From the NCBI GenBank assembly GCA_019787685.1, contig JAHNUO010000006.1, forward strand, positions 930,001 to 994,000: 64,000 nucleotides of DNA, read 5' to 3'. Numbering within the stretch: position 1 is the first letter of the stretch; each line of letters begins with the position of its first letter. The DNA is from Chiua virens. Lineage: Eukaryota > Basidiomycota > Agaricomycetes > Boletales > Boletaceae. Shown piece by piece: positions 12,801-23,360 of this stretch. The translations under genes were made by a program, and so were the position numbers. Under the pieces are notes generated by a model. The model had not been told where the DNA came from, did not search any database, and was given only the letters and a program-made list of their open reading frames with translations.

Positions 12801-13605
12801 GACTTGCTGCCCTCTGTTGAGTAAATCCGAGGCAGAATTCGCGCGAGCACCTTGCTGGATATTCGAGACGTGCACCATACCTATTATAAAGTGTGAACAA
12901 GGATGCAGCATCTCACAATAAGTACTTACCCTCCACGCGCCCTGCGACACCCTCAAGCTGAACAAATGCACCGAAGTCTTTCAAACCTGAGATCCGGCCA
13001 TTATAAATCTTGAACAAGATGGGTCGTTCGTCCAATGGCGCGCGGTCCCTCCCTCCGTGCCTATAATCCCTCCTAGATTCATGCGAGCGACCTCTATCAG
13101 GACTATGACTTCGTGTGTGGGGTGACCGAGAGCGGGAGCGATCCCTCCGACGGGCAGGACCAGTGGTTTCTTCGGTCTTCTCAACCTGGGCCTTCTTCTT
13201 TGCAGCACCTTCGAATTGTGCCATCATATCATCCACCTCCTGCATCAACACGTCCTTGCTCATTTCCTTATCCGCCATGGAAAGGCCGGGAAAGAGACGC
13301 TTTTGCTTGTCTATTTCACCTGAACCGTCCGTTTCAGAGCCGCTAAGGATATTCGCGAGCTCTTTCGACTTCTTTTTGTGCCTCGGATGCAAACTGAGTA
13401 TGAGACGGTCGATGTTTTCGATGGCAGAGTCCGGAAGAGCGCTGTTGAGCTTTTCCTTGAAGTCATTGAGAGAGCTCGATCCCTCGTGGAGATTGACGAC
13501 GTATTCCGCGAGGACTTTGTCATTTACAGCGATGTAGTTGTAAATTTCCTGCGTTATCCTGGCGATTAGGGAGAGGAGTTCGAGGTTGTACAAGTCATCT
13601 GTCAT
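9887..13605 (-). CDS. PRP22: DEAH-box splicing helicase Prp22/DHX8
   Basis: Spliceosomal ATPase that releases mature mRNA after exon ligation. Start ATG is 13605 ([20 protein letters not shown]), followed by an RS-like stretch ([17 protein letters not shown]) and an S1 RNA-binding domain ([49 protein letters not shown]), the arrangement typical of Prp22/DHX8. Helicase motifs: [10 protein letters not shown] (Walker A), [55 protein letters not shown] and [15 protein letters not shown], then winged-helix, ratchet and OB regions ([20 protein letters not shown]). The last exon is only SQTFG plus stop (9887), reached by an intron whose donor GTAAGTTTC is at about 9954. It shares an 81-base promoter with the next helicase gene. 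All core motifs intact. Confidence 0.95.
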
Positions 13606-13628
13606 GGTCGATGGCGAAGATATGTTGC

Positions 13629-13636
13629 TGACGTAA
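13629..13636. promoter_or_regulatory. TGACGTAA (CRE/ATF-like) site between two helicase genes
   Basis: TGACGTAA sits 24 bases upstream of the Prp22 ATG and 51 bases upstream of the DHX57-like ATG, in their shared 81-base interval. TGACGTAA is a known bZIP (ATF/CREB) half-palindrome; function here is inference. Confidence 0.4.
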
Positions 13637-13686
13637 CGCATCCAACAGTTGATGCTTGGCACTGCCACCGACATATCCTGCCACCG

Positions 13687-16600
13687 ATGCCTCCACGCTC
13701 TGGAAAAGGCATCGTGAAATCTGGAAATGCTGGAAACTCGTCCAAGAGCTCCCCAAAGCCAACAGCGTCCGACGCAAAATCCTCAGAGGACAAACCACTC
13801 TTTCCTCCAGGATCAAAAAACCCACTAAGTTTGCTCCACGAAAGGTCTGTTATACGCGTAACCTCACCATCCCCCACCATGCACGCAGATTTGGCACCTA
13901 CGCGACGTTCAACTTAAATGACTCTAGGTGACTAGCTGCGCGCATCGTGGGGTATCCGGGTTGGGCTGTACGCTCGACTTCCACGACAATTCACATCTCA
14001 TTGTACTGTTCACACATCAGATGTCAGAAGAATGGTTGGGAGAAGCCGGTCGTCGATACCGTAAAGCTTCGTTTCGTCTTCGGATTCCTCTTCTTACTAG
14101 ACCTACCAGCGAAGACGCGGCGAAGGTTGGACGTTTGTCGTAACGTTGAGTCGGATCAATAAAAACACATCTCAGAACGAATCCATTCGATTTGAGCCAT
14201 ATCCACCGTACACGCGAACCACAGCCCTGGATGCACGCCATTGGGGCGCAACTTATGCACTGTATCGTGTTCGTAGCCTCGTCTTCATTTTATCTCAACG
14301 TGGAACGGATTGAATTTTTTATACCGCATTAGTTCTGCAATGGGATGCAGCTCAATCTAGTTTTACCTCCTGGTCCTCGAGAGTATTGGTCCGAACTGGC
14401 TGTTCAACACAAAGCCGCCCCGGAAAATCGAAAATGGATGTATGACGCCGATCCGTTCGCAGCGAAGGGAGTGGAGGAAAGACAGACGAAAGCCGCTCAG
14501 AAGAGAACAGAAAAATCTAGTGGTCTTCAGAGCAACGCACACAAATCTTTAGCTTCCCCCGAATTCGGTCAAGCGCCAGAAGTCAGAATGTCGAGTATAC
14601 TGCGTGATCTTGTGGAAGACACTGTGAAGAAGGGGAGAAACTTCTCTCTTCTTTCCTGTTCGTATATCCTCATGTATTGGTTTGCAGGCCTGCGCCCTTT
14701 ACCGATCGGATGAGACACCTCTGATGCTGGCGGGAGATGACGTTCCCGTAGTGACCCAGCAACTTCAACATTTGGGTTTTCAACCGACCCAGATTCAAAA
14801 CGCTATATCCTATCTCTCGACACCTACCCATCTTGGTTCACATCTCCTGAATTCCTTAGCTCCTCTAGAAGCATGTATCGAATACCTTCTCCTACATATC
14901 CCCGAAACCAACCTCCCCCAGCGTTTCCTTCCTTCTAACAACTCGTCCACTCCGTTTATTGTCTCCGGACACTCCGGGGCGGGCAGCCTAAAAAAACGAT
15001 GGGCAGAAGATCTTGCAATCAAGGAAGCGGGCTTCCCCGCACATCTTGTCAAAGAGCACACGGCCGACCCAAGCCTGGCAGAGGATTTAGTGCTACTCAT
15101 CACTGGGCTCTCTCGCCGGCTCATAGGCAAAGATACGGGCGACCTGTTTACAGCGAGCGTAGACCTAGAATTATCCTGTGGTGGGATAAGAGACCGCACT
15201 GACGAGATAGAAGCGCTTGGTGCTCATTTCGTCGACCCTTGTCATATCGCAATGCCGCTCTTTAGCGCCCCCGTGGAACTCCATATCCTCTTGCTATCTG
15301 ACGACAGTTCCCTACCAGTTGTGTATATAGGGTCTGCTTCGGTGGCGCCATATATCCGACTGCATCTGCTCGCGCAATTCCTTTGTGCGGCTGAACAGGA
15401 GGACTTCATGGAACCCGGCGAAGGCTTTCTGATGGCAGCCATGCGAATCCTTGAGGACTGTTGGGCCCAGATCGAAACAAACGGTCCACCTGATATGTCG
15501 GCGGTAGTCGGACATCTCATTACATCTCCAACGCAGGCATTTCCCCCAGTGTTGGATCTACCGCACGAGCGACTTGACGATGGAGAACGCAAAAAGACGA
15601 AACGTGGATTTGCGTGCGACGACCGGTCAGACAAGCAGGTCAAGCAAGACTTTGATAAAATCTGTCAAACGAAGACCTACACGGAGATGCTTGCTTCACG
15701 TCAGCGTCTGCCCGCATTTTCTGCGAAAGATCACTTTTTGGATGCTTTAGACAAGCATAAAGCTGTTGTGGTAGTGGGAGAGACTGGTAAGGGTGCCTTC
15801 GGTATTTCGCAACTTTATTGCTTACGGCGCACGTGTCTAGGATGCGGGAAGACCACCCAACGTGCGTATGAAACCATTTGGTCGATCTTATTCACTCAAA
15901 ATCAAAACAGTGCCGCAATTCATATTGGACTCTCTTATCCAGAGTGGCGGCGGCTCGAAGGCGTCTATCATTGTTACACAACCACGAAGGATTTCAGCCA
16001 TCTCCGTGGCCGCACGTGTATCTGGGGAGCGTGCAGATGACGGGTCCGTTGGGTACGCTATCCGAGGCGAATCCAAACAAGACAAACGAACCAAGTTGCT
16101 ATTCTGTACTACTGGAGTTCTACTTCGACGGCTCGGTTCTGGTGATAAACTTCAAAACGTGACACACGTCGTCGTGGACGAAGTAAGCCCGCTTCACAGA
16201 ATAATCATGAGATGGTTTCACAAGGCACATGTCAGGTCCACGAACGGTCTGTTGATGGTGACTTTTTGCTGCTTGAGCTACGAGAACTTCTCTCAAAGCA
16301 CGCCGGCCTCAAAGTTGTTTTGATGTCTGCGACCATCAACCATGAAGTATTTGTCAAGTACTTTGACAATGCTCCTTTGCTTACCATTCCGGGCTTCACA
16401 CACCCGGTCGAAGACAGGTGATCACTTCGGAGGTCTGTTGCCTGTGTAGAGCTGATTCTTGTTAGATACCTCGAAGACGTCATTGATCTCTTGCAATATA
16501 CCGCCACCGGATCGAAACGTGGCTTCAAAGGACAGAACGACAAAGAGTACGAGGATCGACTTAGGTCTCAGGGCCTCAGTGAGCGGGGCATCACTTCCAT

Positions 16601-18694
16601 TCGGAACATCGCAGCTACGGACCGCATTGATTACCAGGTGTGTGAACTTTTCCATGTGTACGGTATCTGACTACAGTCCTACTAGCTGATATCCGCGCTC
16701 GTTAAATATATCACTTCCTCCACGAATACTCCAGCTGGTATCCTCATTTTCTTACCGGGCGTTCAGGAAATACGCCAGTGTATTACTGCTATCTCGAGTG
16801 CACTCATCGAGGATGAAGTAGAAATTTATCCTCTCCATGCTAATTTGACTAGCGGAGAACAACGCGCAGTATTTAAAGCCATCAAAAAGTGGAAAATTAT
16901 TGCCGCTACAAACGTCGCAGAAGCAAGTGTTTTTCCACCGCTCCGAGCGATCGGCGCCACTTACCGAGACCGACAGACGTCCATTACCATCGATGATGTG
17001 GTTTACGTCATCGACGCGGGAAAAGTCAAGGAAAACATTTACAGTCCGGACACTGGACTTTCTACTCTCGCCGAACAATGGATAACCCGTGCAGCTGCGA
17101 GACAGCGTAGAGGAAGAGCAGGCCGTACGAAACCTGGCATATGTTACAAACTATACACGCGAAAGCAAGAGGAAAGCATGAATCCTTTCCCTACTCCCGA
17201 AATACTCCGTATCCCTCTAGAAAGCGTTTCGTTGACTGTCAAAGTCATGCGGGAAGATGAGGATGTTAAGGTAAGTTTAGATATTGTCGGTGTAGACGCC
17301 TTACGAACACCAAATTTCATAGTACTTTTTGAAGAATGTGATAGACCCTCCTGACGTGCTGGCAATGGACAAGGCATGGTCTACGCTGCAGGAACTGGGA
17401 GCGGTAGACAAGGACGGTAACCTTACGGCGCTTGGCCGTCACATGGCAAGTCCATCGCATGTAACCTGCCAATCTACCCTTCATGTTTCTCTAGGCCGTG
17501 CTTCCCCTGGATCTAAGGCTGGCCAAGGTTGTTTCTCTCTCTCCGTTGCGAATATACTGATCCTCGACGTCTAGATGCTAGTACTTGGATTGATTCTCAG
17601 GTGCCTGGACCCCGTATTGACGATAGTTGCAAGTTTATCCTCGAAGCCGTTGTTCGTGAGCCCTCTGGAAAAGCGCGAGGCGGCTACTCAGTATGTTATA
17701 CCGCGCTTTGATTCCGAGTCTTCCCTGTACTCATACACTTGTTCTCAGAGCGAGGCTTCGTTTCGACAAACACAGCAGTGATCTATTGACCGATGTCCAT
17801 GCATATAACGAGTGCATGCGGCTTCGTTCTGAGAGCAAGTCTAGGAGCACGTGGAGAACGTTCTGTGAAGAGGTGGGGACATTCATGGACTGAGAGAAAA
17901 AGCTAAGCGTGTCACAGAACTTCATCTCGACGGACGCGCTTCACGAAATCATGTCCCTTCGTCAAGACTTTTTTGCCTCGCTTTCAGACATGGGATTAAC
18001 CCCCATCTCCGCCAGTCCAGAAGCCCCGAGCCTCAATGTCAACAGCACGAATGCGAATCTCATCAAGGCTGTCATCCTCGGTGGGCTCTGGCCCCGCGTC
18101 GCACGTGTCCGCTTGCCAGCGTCCGCGATCAAATTTGACAAGGTCCAGGCGGGCACGGTGCAGCGCGAGAACACGGCCAAGGAATACAAGATGTACGACG
18201 TCAGACACGGCCGGGTGTTTTTACACCCGTCGTCGGTGCTGTTTGGCGAGTCGACGTGGAAGTCGCCCTTCTTGACGTATTTCCAGCTGCAGCAGACGAC
18301 CAAGGTGTTTGTGAGGGGTGCTACCGAGGTAAGGCGATTTTGACTGAGTTGGCTGGCTGGACATTGTTTGTAGGTACCAATGTACGCGCTTCTACTCTTT
18401 GGAGGCCCTGTGACGGTGAATCATGTTGGCGGTGGACTGGTTGTCGGGCATGGTGATTGCACAGTCAAGTTGAAGGCTTGGCCACGAATTGGAACACTTG
18501 TTAACCAGCTGCGGTGAGGAATCGAGTACACTATCTGGCGAACCTTGCACTGATGCCACACTTAAAGACGGCTTCTCGAGGCTCAGCTGCAGCAATGCAT
18601 CGAACAGGGACTGATGTTGGGATCTGAACAAGACTTGTTGGTCTGCAATGCGATCACTGCACTTCTGGAACAGGATGGATTAACTAGTAACTAG
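13687..18694 (+). CDS. DEVH-box RNA helicase, DHX57/YLR419w-like
   Basis: Large RHA-family ATP-dependent RNA helicase of the DHX57/DHX29 group, probably acting on translation or ribosome-associated RNA (inference from family). ATG 13687 gives a basic Ser/Lys-rich start and LLHE, joined by introns to RCQKNGWEKPVVDT and TFVVTLSRINKNTSQNES. A UBA-like segment (VVTQQLQHLGFQPTQIQNAI) and an RWD-like segment (TDEIEALGAHF onward) precede the helicase core. Motifs: GETG|CGKTTQ split by an intron (Walker A), TQPRRISAISVAARVSGERA, VVVDE|VHERSVDGDF, which is DEVH rather than DEAH and also intron-split, LMSATINHEVF, LIFLPGVQEI, NVAEA..SITIDDVVYVID and RQRRGRAGRTKPG. The C-terminal OB region ends at 18694. 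Many introns, none disabling. Divergent from Prp22. Confidence 0.92.
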
Positions 18695-19055
18695 CTACTA
18701 GCTTGGGGTGTCGGTGATCCCCGACTCCCACTTAAGTGAGGGAGGGTTTTCTCGTGTAGATTCGTACCGGTCCAATCACAACCACCTCCCATGCGGCAGT
18801 ACTATTCTTACCACTCTGGACGCAAAGTCGTACGGAATGCAAGCCCGTGAATTGTGAATGCAAGATTGTATACTAGTCGGGGACTTGGCGCATGCGTGCC
18901 GCTACATACCGATACAATATAAGTCTTTGCATGCTGGAATGGTATACATGAGGCTGAGTTATCCTGCTACAGAGTATGAAGGTATAGGTTATTGACACGA
19001 ATAGGCAGGTTCTTTCCTGCATGCTATAATGTACGTAAAAGGAAACGTGATGGTT
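18695..19055. other. Convergent intergenic gap, no gene seen
   Basis: Between two convergent stops. A short GGTGTCGG...CCCCGAC stem is possible near 18708-18731. Nothing else recognisable. Confidence 0.4.
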
Positions 19056-19974
19056 TCATGCGTGAGGTGAGGGTCTGATGTCGTGGATTCGCTGCTGTTG
19101 GAGTAACGAGAGCTTTTCATCAAGTTCAGAGATGAATGTACGAGGGGATACTTGGCCGGGTAATGTTGACGCTCTGGGAGGGGTAGAATAGGTAAAAGGT
19201 TGGCGGGTTTTGCGGGATGTAGGGGAAGTGATATGAGTCGAATTTGACATAGAGTGTTGAGTGAGACTTAAGTCGAGAACTGGCATTGGTGCATTCCAAG
19301 GGGGACCGTATGGCTGTGTACGGGATGTCGGTTTTCTACGGAACCTAGTGTTGATTGTGTTGACGATGGGGTTAGATTGGATGATGGGAGAAGATTGCGA
19401 TGGAGTGGATTTGAAAATGGATTTGAATTTGTTGGCTAGGGTGCGACGAACTGTAAACGAAGCATGTCAGCAATAGAAAGACACACATGAAAGAACACAC
19501 CTGTAGATTGTGGAGACGGAGATGACAAGGTAGTGGGAGTAGATGACAGGGTGTCTGGAGATTTGAGAGACCCTACGCGGAAGTTGAGCGATAGAGAAAG
19601 GAAATACGGAGGGTATTACCCGGTGGAGACAATGTTCTTGATCTAGACTGTTTACTGAATGGGTTGACAAACTTTGTACGAGGGGAAGATAAAGAAGCGG
19701 AGGTTGAGGGGACACGGGTGTGACCCTTGAGAGAATGAATCGCGTCCGATGTACTGGACGACCTGCGTTTGTGTGAATGCAGAGGGGAATCGGAGAGGGA
19801 GGGAATAGGGGAGATTGGGGGGGAATAGGAGGCGTCCGAGAAGGAGACGTGGCGAGTTTGTGTGAGGGGGTCAGGGGGTGGTGGTTGTGGTGGCGGGGGT
19901 GGCTGTGGGTTTGTACGGAAGAGAAGGAGGAGGATTATGACGAGAGAGAGGGAGAGGAGAGCGATCATGAACAT
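19056..19974 (-). CDS. Unknown protein with N-terminal membrane anchor
   Basis: I do not recognise a family. The ATG at 19974 begins with a strongly hydrophobic stretch (FMIALLSLSLVIILLLLF) that should be a signal anchor, followed by a proline run (PQPPPPPQPPPP) and a long Ser/Pro/Arg-rich, probably disordered region. Two introns are inferred: one starting just after RTLSPPG (donor in ACCGGGTAATACC), and one at about 19453-19501 leading to RRTLANKFKSIFKS. The C-terminus holds a short helical segment (FISELDEKLSLLQQQRIHDI) that could be a coiled coil. It is divergent from exonuclease V with only 71 bases between starts. Gene status is supported by consistent codons over three exons and clean splice sites. 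Confidence 0.65.
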
Positions 19975-19991
19975 GGAGAGTTTATTCTTTG

Positions 19992-20015
19992 AATATTAAT
20001 ATCAATATTAATATC
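19992..20015. promoter_or_regulatory. Two tandem AATATTAATATC units in a divergent promoter
   Basis: The 12-base unit AATATTAATATC is repeated back to back, each with a palindromic core. It lies 18 bases upstream of one ATG (-) and 31 bases upstream of the exonuclease V ATG (+). It could serve as a shared AT-rich promoter element. Confidence 0.5.
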
Positions 20016-20045
20016 GAACCACTCTTTCATTTCATTCTCCGCGGC

Positions 20046-22060
20046 ATGTCACAGTCTGACGAGTACGACGCTTACGATCTCTCAGAATTCACCGCAGAAG
20101 AGCTCGCTGCCATCGACCAAAGCCTGGCAAGTACGCACGGTGGTCCCAAGATACAACTGGCCGTCGAGGACAGTCCCTTCACCAAGTTTCTCTCCTGGAA
20201 AAAAAAACATCTCGCAGTCACCGACCTCGTATCCCCCCTATGGAAAGTCACGCCATTTTTCGTATCTGATTAACCAACCGGATGTTTCCCTCCAGGTGCG
20301 AAGTCCAGTACGAGTACAGCCTCTATGGAAAACGCCACAAACCCTTGCATCAGCGCCCCACTTCGTTTACTTCAAAGTCCGGAAAGCAAATACGTGTTCA
20401 TCAACAAGTCGCCCAAGCAAATGATCGCACTCTCAAGCGCGGCAAGGTACGCTCTCACTATCTTAGCTATCACTTGATTCTCATCTTTCCCACAAGTCCG
20501 TCCACAAAGCCTTGGAGGATGAGTTATATCCTGAAAAAGTCGTCGTCCACCCCGTCTCTGCCGAGGATCGCTTCGGCCTTCGGTCAGTCCCTTGACTCCA
20601 TCCTACACTCGTTTCTCATCGTCTCTCTCCAGCATTTTACAACTCATCGATGGCTTCAACCAGCTAACCATCGATGGTATTGCGGTAATTCTCTCCCTCT
20701 CTTTTTATCTAGCATTCTGAGATGCCACTAGAGGGAATTGCCCGTGTTCACCATCACACATGCCCAGGTCGTTTTTGGCGTTATCGTGTGTCTTTCTACT
20801 CGTATCTTTATCTTATTCTGATCCGTTCAAGGACGAGGTACTCTGCTTACCTATATCTCGTCAAGGACAGCATCACGCGTCTTCTGGCTCGCCACCATTG
20901 AAGAAACAGCGGCTCACTTCACCATTGTCGACCGACCCATCCGACAATAATGGCCTGCAAACTGAACCGACCGAGACTCTCTCATCCTCCGCTGAAACTA
21001 TTTACGAGTTGCATATTGTCGACTACAAGACACGCCAGGTATCAACCATCCCACCGGATCAAGACACCCTCTCGCCACGCCTCCAGCTGATGATGTATCA
21101 TCGCATGCTCTCTTGCCTTTTGGAACCCAATACTTTTGATTTTGACTTGCTCTGGAATCGGCTAAAACTCGATCCCACAAAACCCTTTTCGACCAAGTTC
21201 TTGAAAGATATCGCCTGGCAACAACGACAGGCAGATTTTAATGATGGCCCTGTACATCTCAACCGCTTGGTTTCCGACTGGATTTCTACAGTCCAACGAA
21301 AACGTCTTGCAATCAGAGGTGTCAGTCAGCAGCTAAAACTCGTTTATCGTCGTTCGGTCTTCGCACAAACACGAGATAAAGGGAAACAGAAAGCGACTGA
21401 AATAGCAGACATAGAAGACATAGAGGACCCCACCGCAGCCCTCCTACTCCAAGAGGAACTCGATCTTGCTCGAGCCATTCAAGAGAGCATCAGCGAGATA
21501 AAACACCGGCAAGTTGGCCAGACTGCTTACTACGCGGCACAGAATACCGAGCAGAATGCAAACTCATCCGGGGGCAGCACATCTGACCTCATTTCTCCGT
21601 TGCGCGCTGAGCAAACTGACCCTACCCCGGATTTGGAGACACTTCTAGTCAGGTCTACGGACGAGATAAGCTCCGGAACAGCAGAAAATCGACAACATCA
21701 GGCTGAGTTAGGTGGAAACTCGTGCTCGAGTTCATCAGACCACCCTTCACTTCGTGAGGTGATCATGCCCCAGGGGACAAGTATTGGCGAGACATCTCGC
21801 ATCATTGGAACAAAGGAGTTTGACATGGACGAGGGTAAACTTGACGCCCATCTCGTGGATGTTCTTCAGTGGTGGTTTGGTACTCGACCCGCGAGAGGGG
21901 TGGATGTTAGTCAAACACATCGATGCATGTAAGTTTTGGACGCATTATTTGTGGAAATGGAAACTGAAGATGATTTAGCAACTGCGAATATCAGGATTCG
22001 TGCGAGTGGAGAGAACGGAAAGCGAGAGAAACTGTGGAGCGGAGAGGGCACAACGCTTAA
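20046..22060 (+). CDS. EXO5: Exonuclease V (Exo5/Dem1), Fe-S single-strand DNA exonuclease
   Basis: PD-(D/E)XK nuclease of the Exo5 family, which degrades single-stranded DNA in mitochondria (yeast) or the nucleus (animals). ATG 20046 gives MSQSDEYDAYDLSEFTAEEL, then SPFTKFLSWKKKHLAVTDLV; the next exon has CEVQYEYSLYGKRHKPL, supplying the first Fe-S Cys. Further exons contain VVVHPVSAEDRFGLR, ILQLIDGFNQLTIDGIAREF and FTITHAQVVFGVI. The active site is ELHIVDYKTRQV, followed by LSPRLQLMMYHRML. The 3' end needs an intron with acceptor GATTTAG; it restores CINCEYQDSCEWRERKARE, the other three Fe-S cysteines of the family, and the stop at 22060. A long acidic, low-complexity insert lies between the nuclease core and the last Cys cluster. 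The enzyme appears complete. Confidence 0.9.
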
Positions 22061-22139
22061 GTGTATCATGACGTAATGATGAGAGTATGCATTGGTTACT
22101 ACGATATGGGTTTCAAAACCAGCTTGCTTTGTGATCCCA

Positions 22140-23113
22140 ATGGATGGCTGGGTAGACTACCTCCACCTCGATTTTCTCGGCGAGCACATCCTCTTTTCCT
22201 TCCTACGATTGCAGTCTATCTGGTCGTTCATCCTGAGCAGCATCCTTATCGCCATAATATGTCTTTCGGAGAGGTATGCCCGCCTCATTGACAACGTGGC
22301 CGTGTATTCACCCGAACTCTGCTGAATTCAGATTTCTCACTCTTATCCTGAATAAAAATATATCTCCGAGCACGCTACGATACTCGCGGCTTGCCACAGC
22401 CGCTTGGAAAAGCTCTTTGTATGGATCCGTCACTTTGTTAAGATTGTGAGTACCGTGCCTGGTATGCGTCCACACGAACTCGATGACGATGGCACGTAGA
22501 TTATATATGCTCATAGCAATGTCGAACCAGCTAGGGTGCGTGTCAAGTTCCAATGTCATGTGAGACCGACCCTGACCACCTTTCCCAGCGCCATCGCTAT
22601 CGTGGTAAGCACGTCACCATCTCCCAAACCGCCACTGTCTTGATGCAGACAAATCACCCTGACAGGTAATCACGCTGTCCATAGGACAGTTTGCGATCGA
22701 ATACATCGACTACCAAGAACCCAACTCGGACAGACAGTACGTGGCACCCACACAGCGTAACAGTTCGGCGCTGATGTCGAGGCACCGCGTTGGACAGCGT
22801 TGAGGAACCCCTCCTCGGGACGTCGTACGAGCCCTTCAGACGTCGTCACACCAACCCTCGCGTGCGGTCCAAGCCAGACAACATCTTTATCCACCCCAAC
22901 GAAAATAACTTGGCCCGCGCGGACGCTGTCGCACTCCAGCTCGGTCTTGCAGGGGATACCGAGCTCGTGCAGGGGAACAATTTGAGAGCGGACGGACACT
23001 CGTGGCAGCTTGGAAAGGGGAAAGAGCTCGCGCGAGAAACGTTTGGGGCAACGCACCGTCGCTCGCAGTCTGATACCAATACGCTCGATGAGGATGAGGA
23101 TGACTCGCCGTGA
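22140..23113 (+). CDS. Ctr-family copper transporter
   Basis: Predicted three-helix copper permease of the plasma or vacuolar membrane. The likely ATG is 22140 (MDGWVDYLHLDFLGEHILF). TM1 is LQSIWSFILSSILIAIICLS. After an intron come WKSSLYGSVTLLRL and LYMLIAMSNQL, which carry the family MxxxM motif of TM2. Two more introns lead to AIAIVVITLSIGQFAIEYID, the TM3 region. A cytoplasmic tail of roughly 110 residues follows (EEPLLGTSYEPFRRR onward), ending in an acidic patch at 23113. A short methionine-rich N-terminus, common in Ctr proteins, is not evident with this start, so an upstream exon beginning near 22078 is possible. It lies downstream of EXO5 on the same strand and converges on the kinase gene. 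Confidence 0.8.
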
Positions 23114-23360
23114 TGATTATACCACTTTCGTGTATCATGTATCCAGTGATAATGTTATCTGGCACGGGTTGCTGTTTGGTGGAAGAACGCGTTCTCGAAA
23201 CATCAGATTTGCGATATCTGCGCGCAAGCTTGCATTACAAGTAGCGGTATTGCTAGGAACGTGACCGTAGCTCAAAACCCGCTCAGACTAGTATCTCACT
23301 TGTATGTACTGGTAGAAAACAGAAGGACCAGAGTCCATGTAGAAATACACTACCCAGTGT

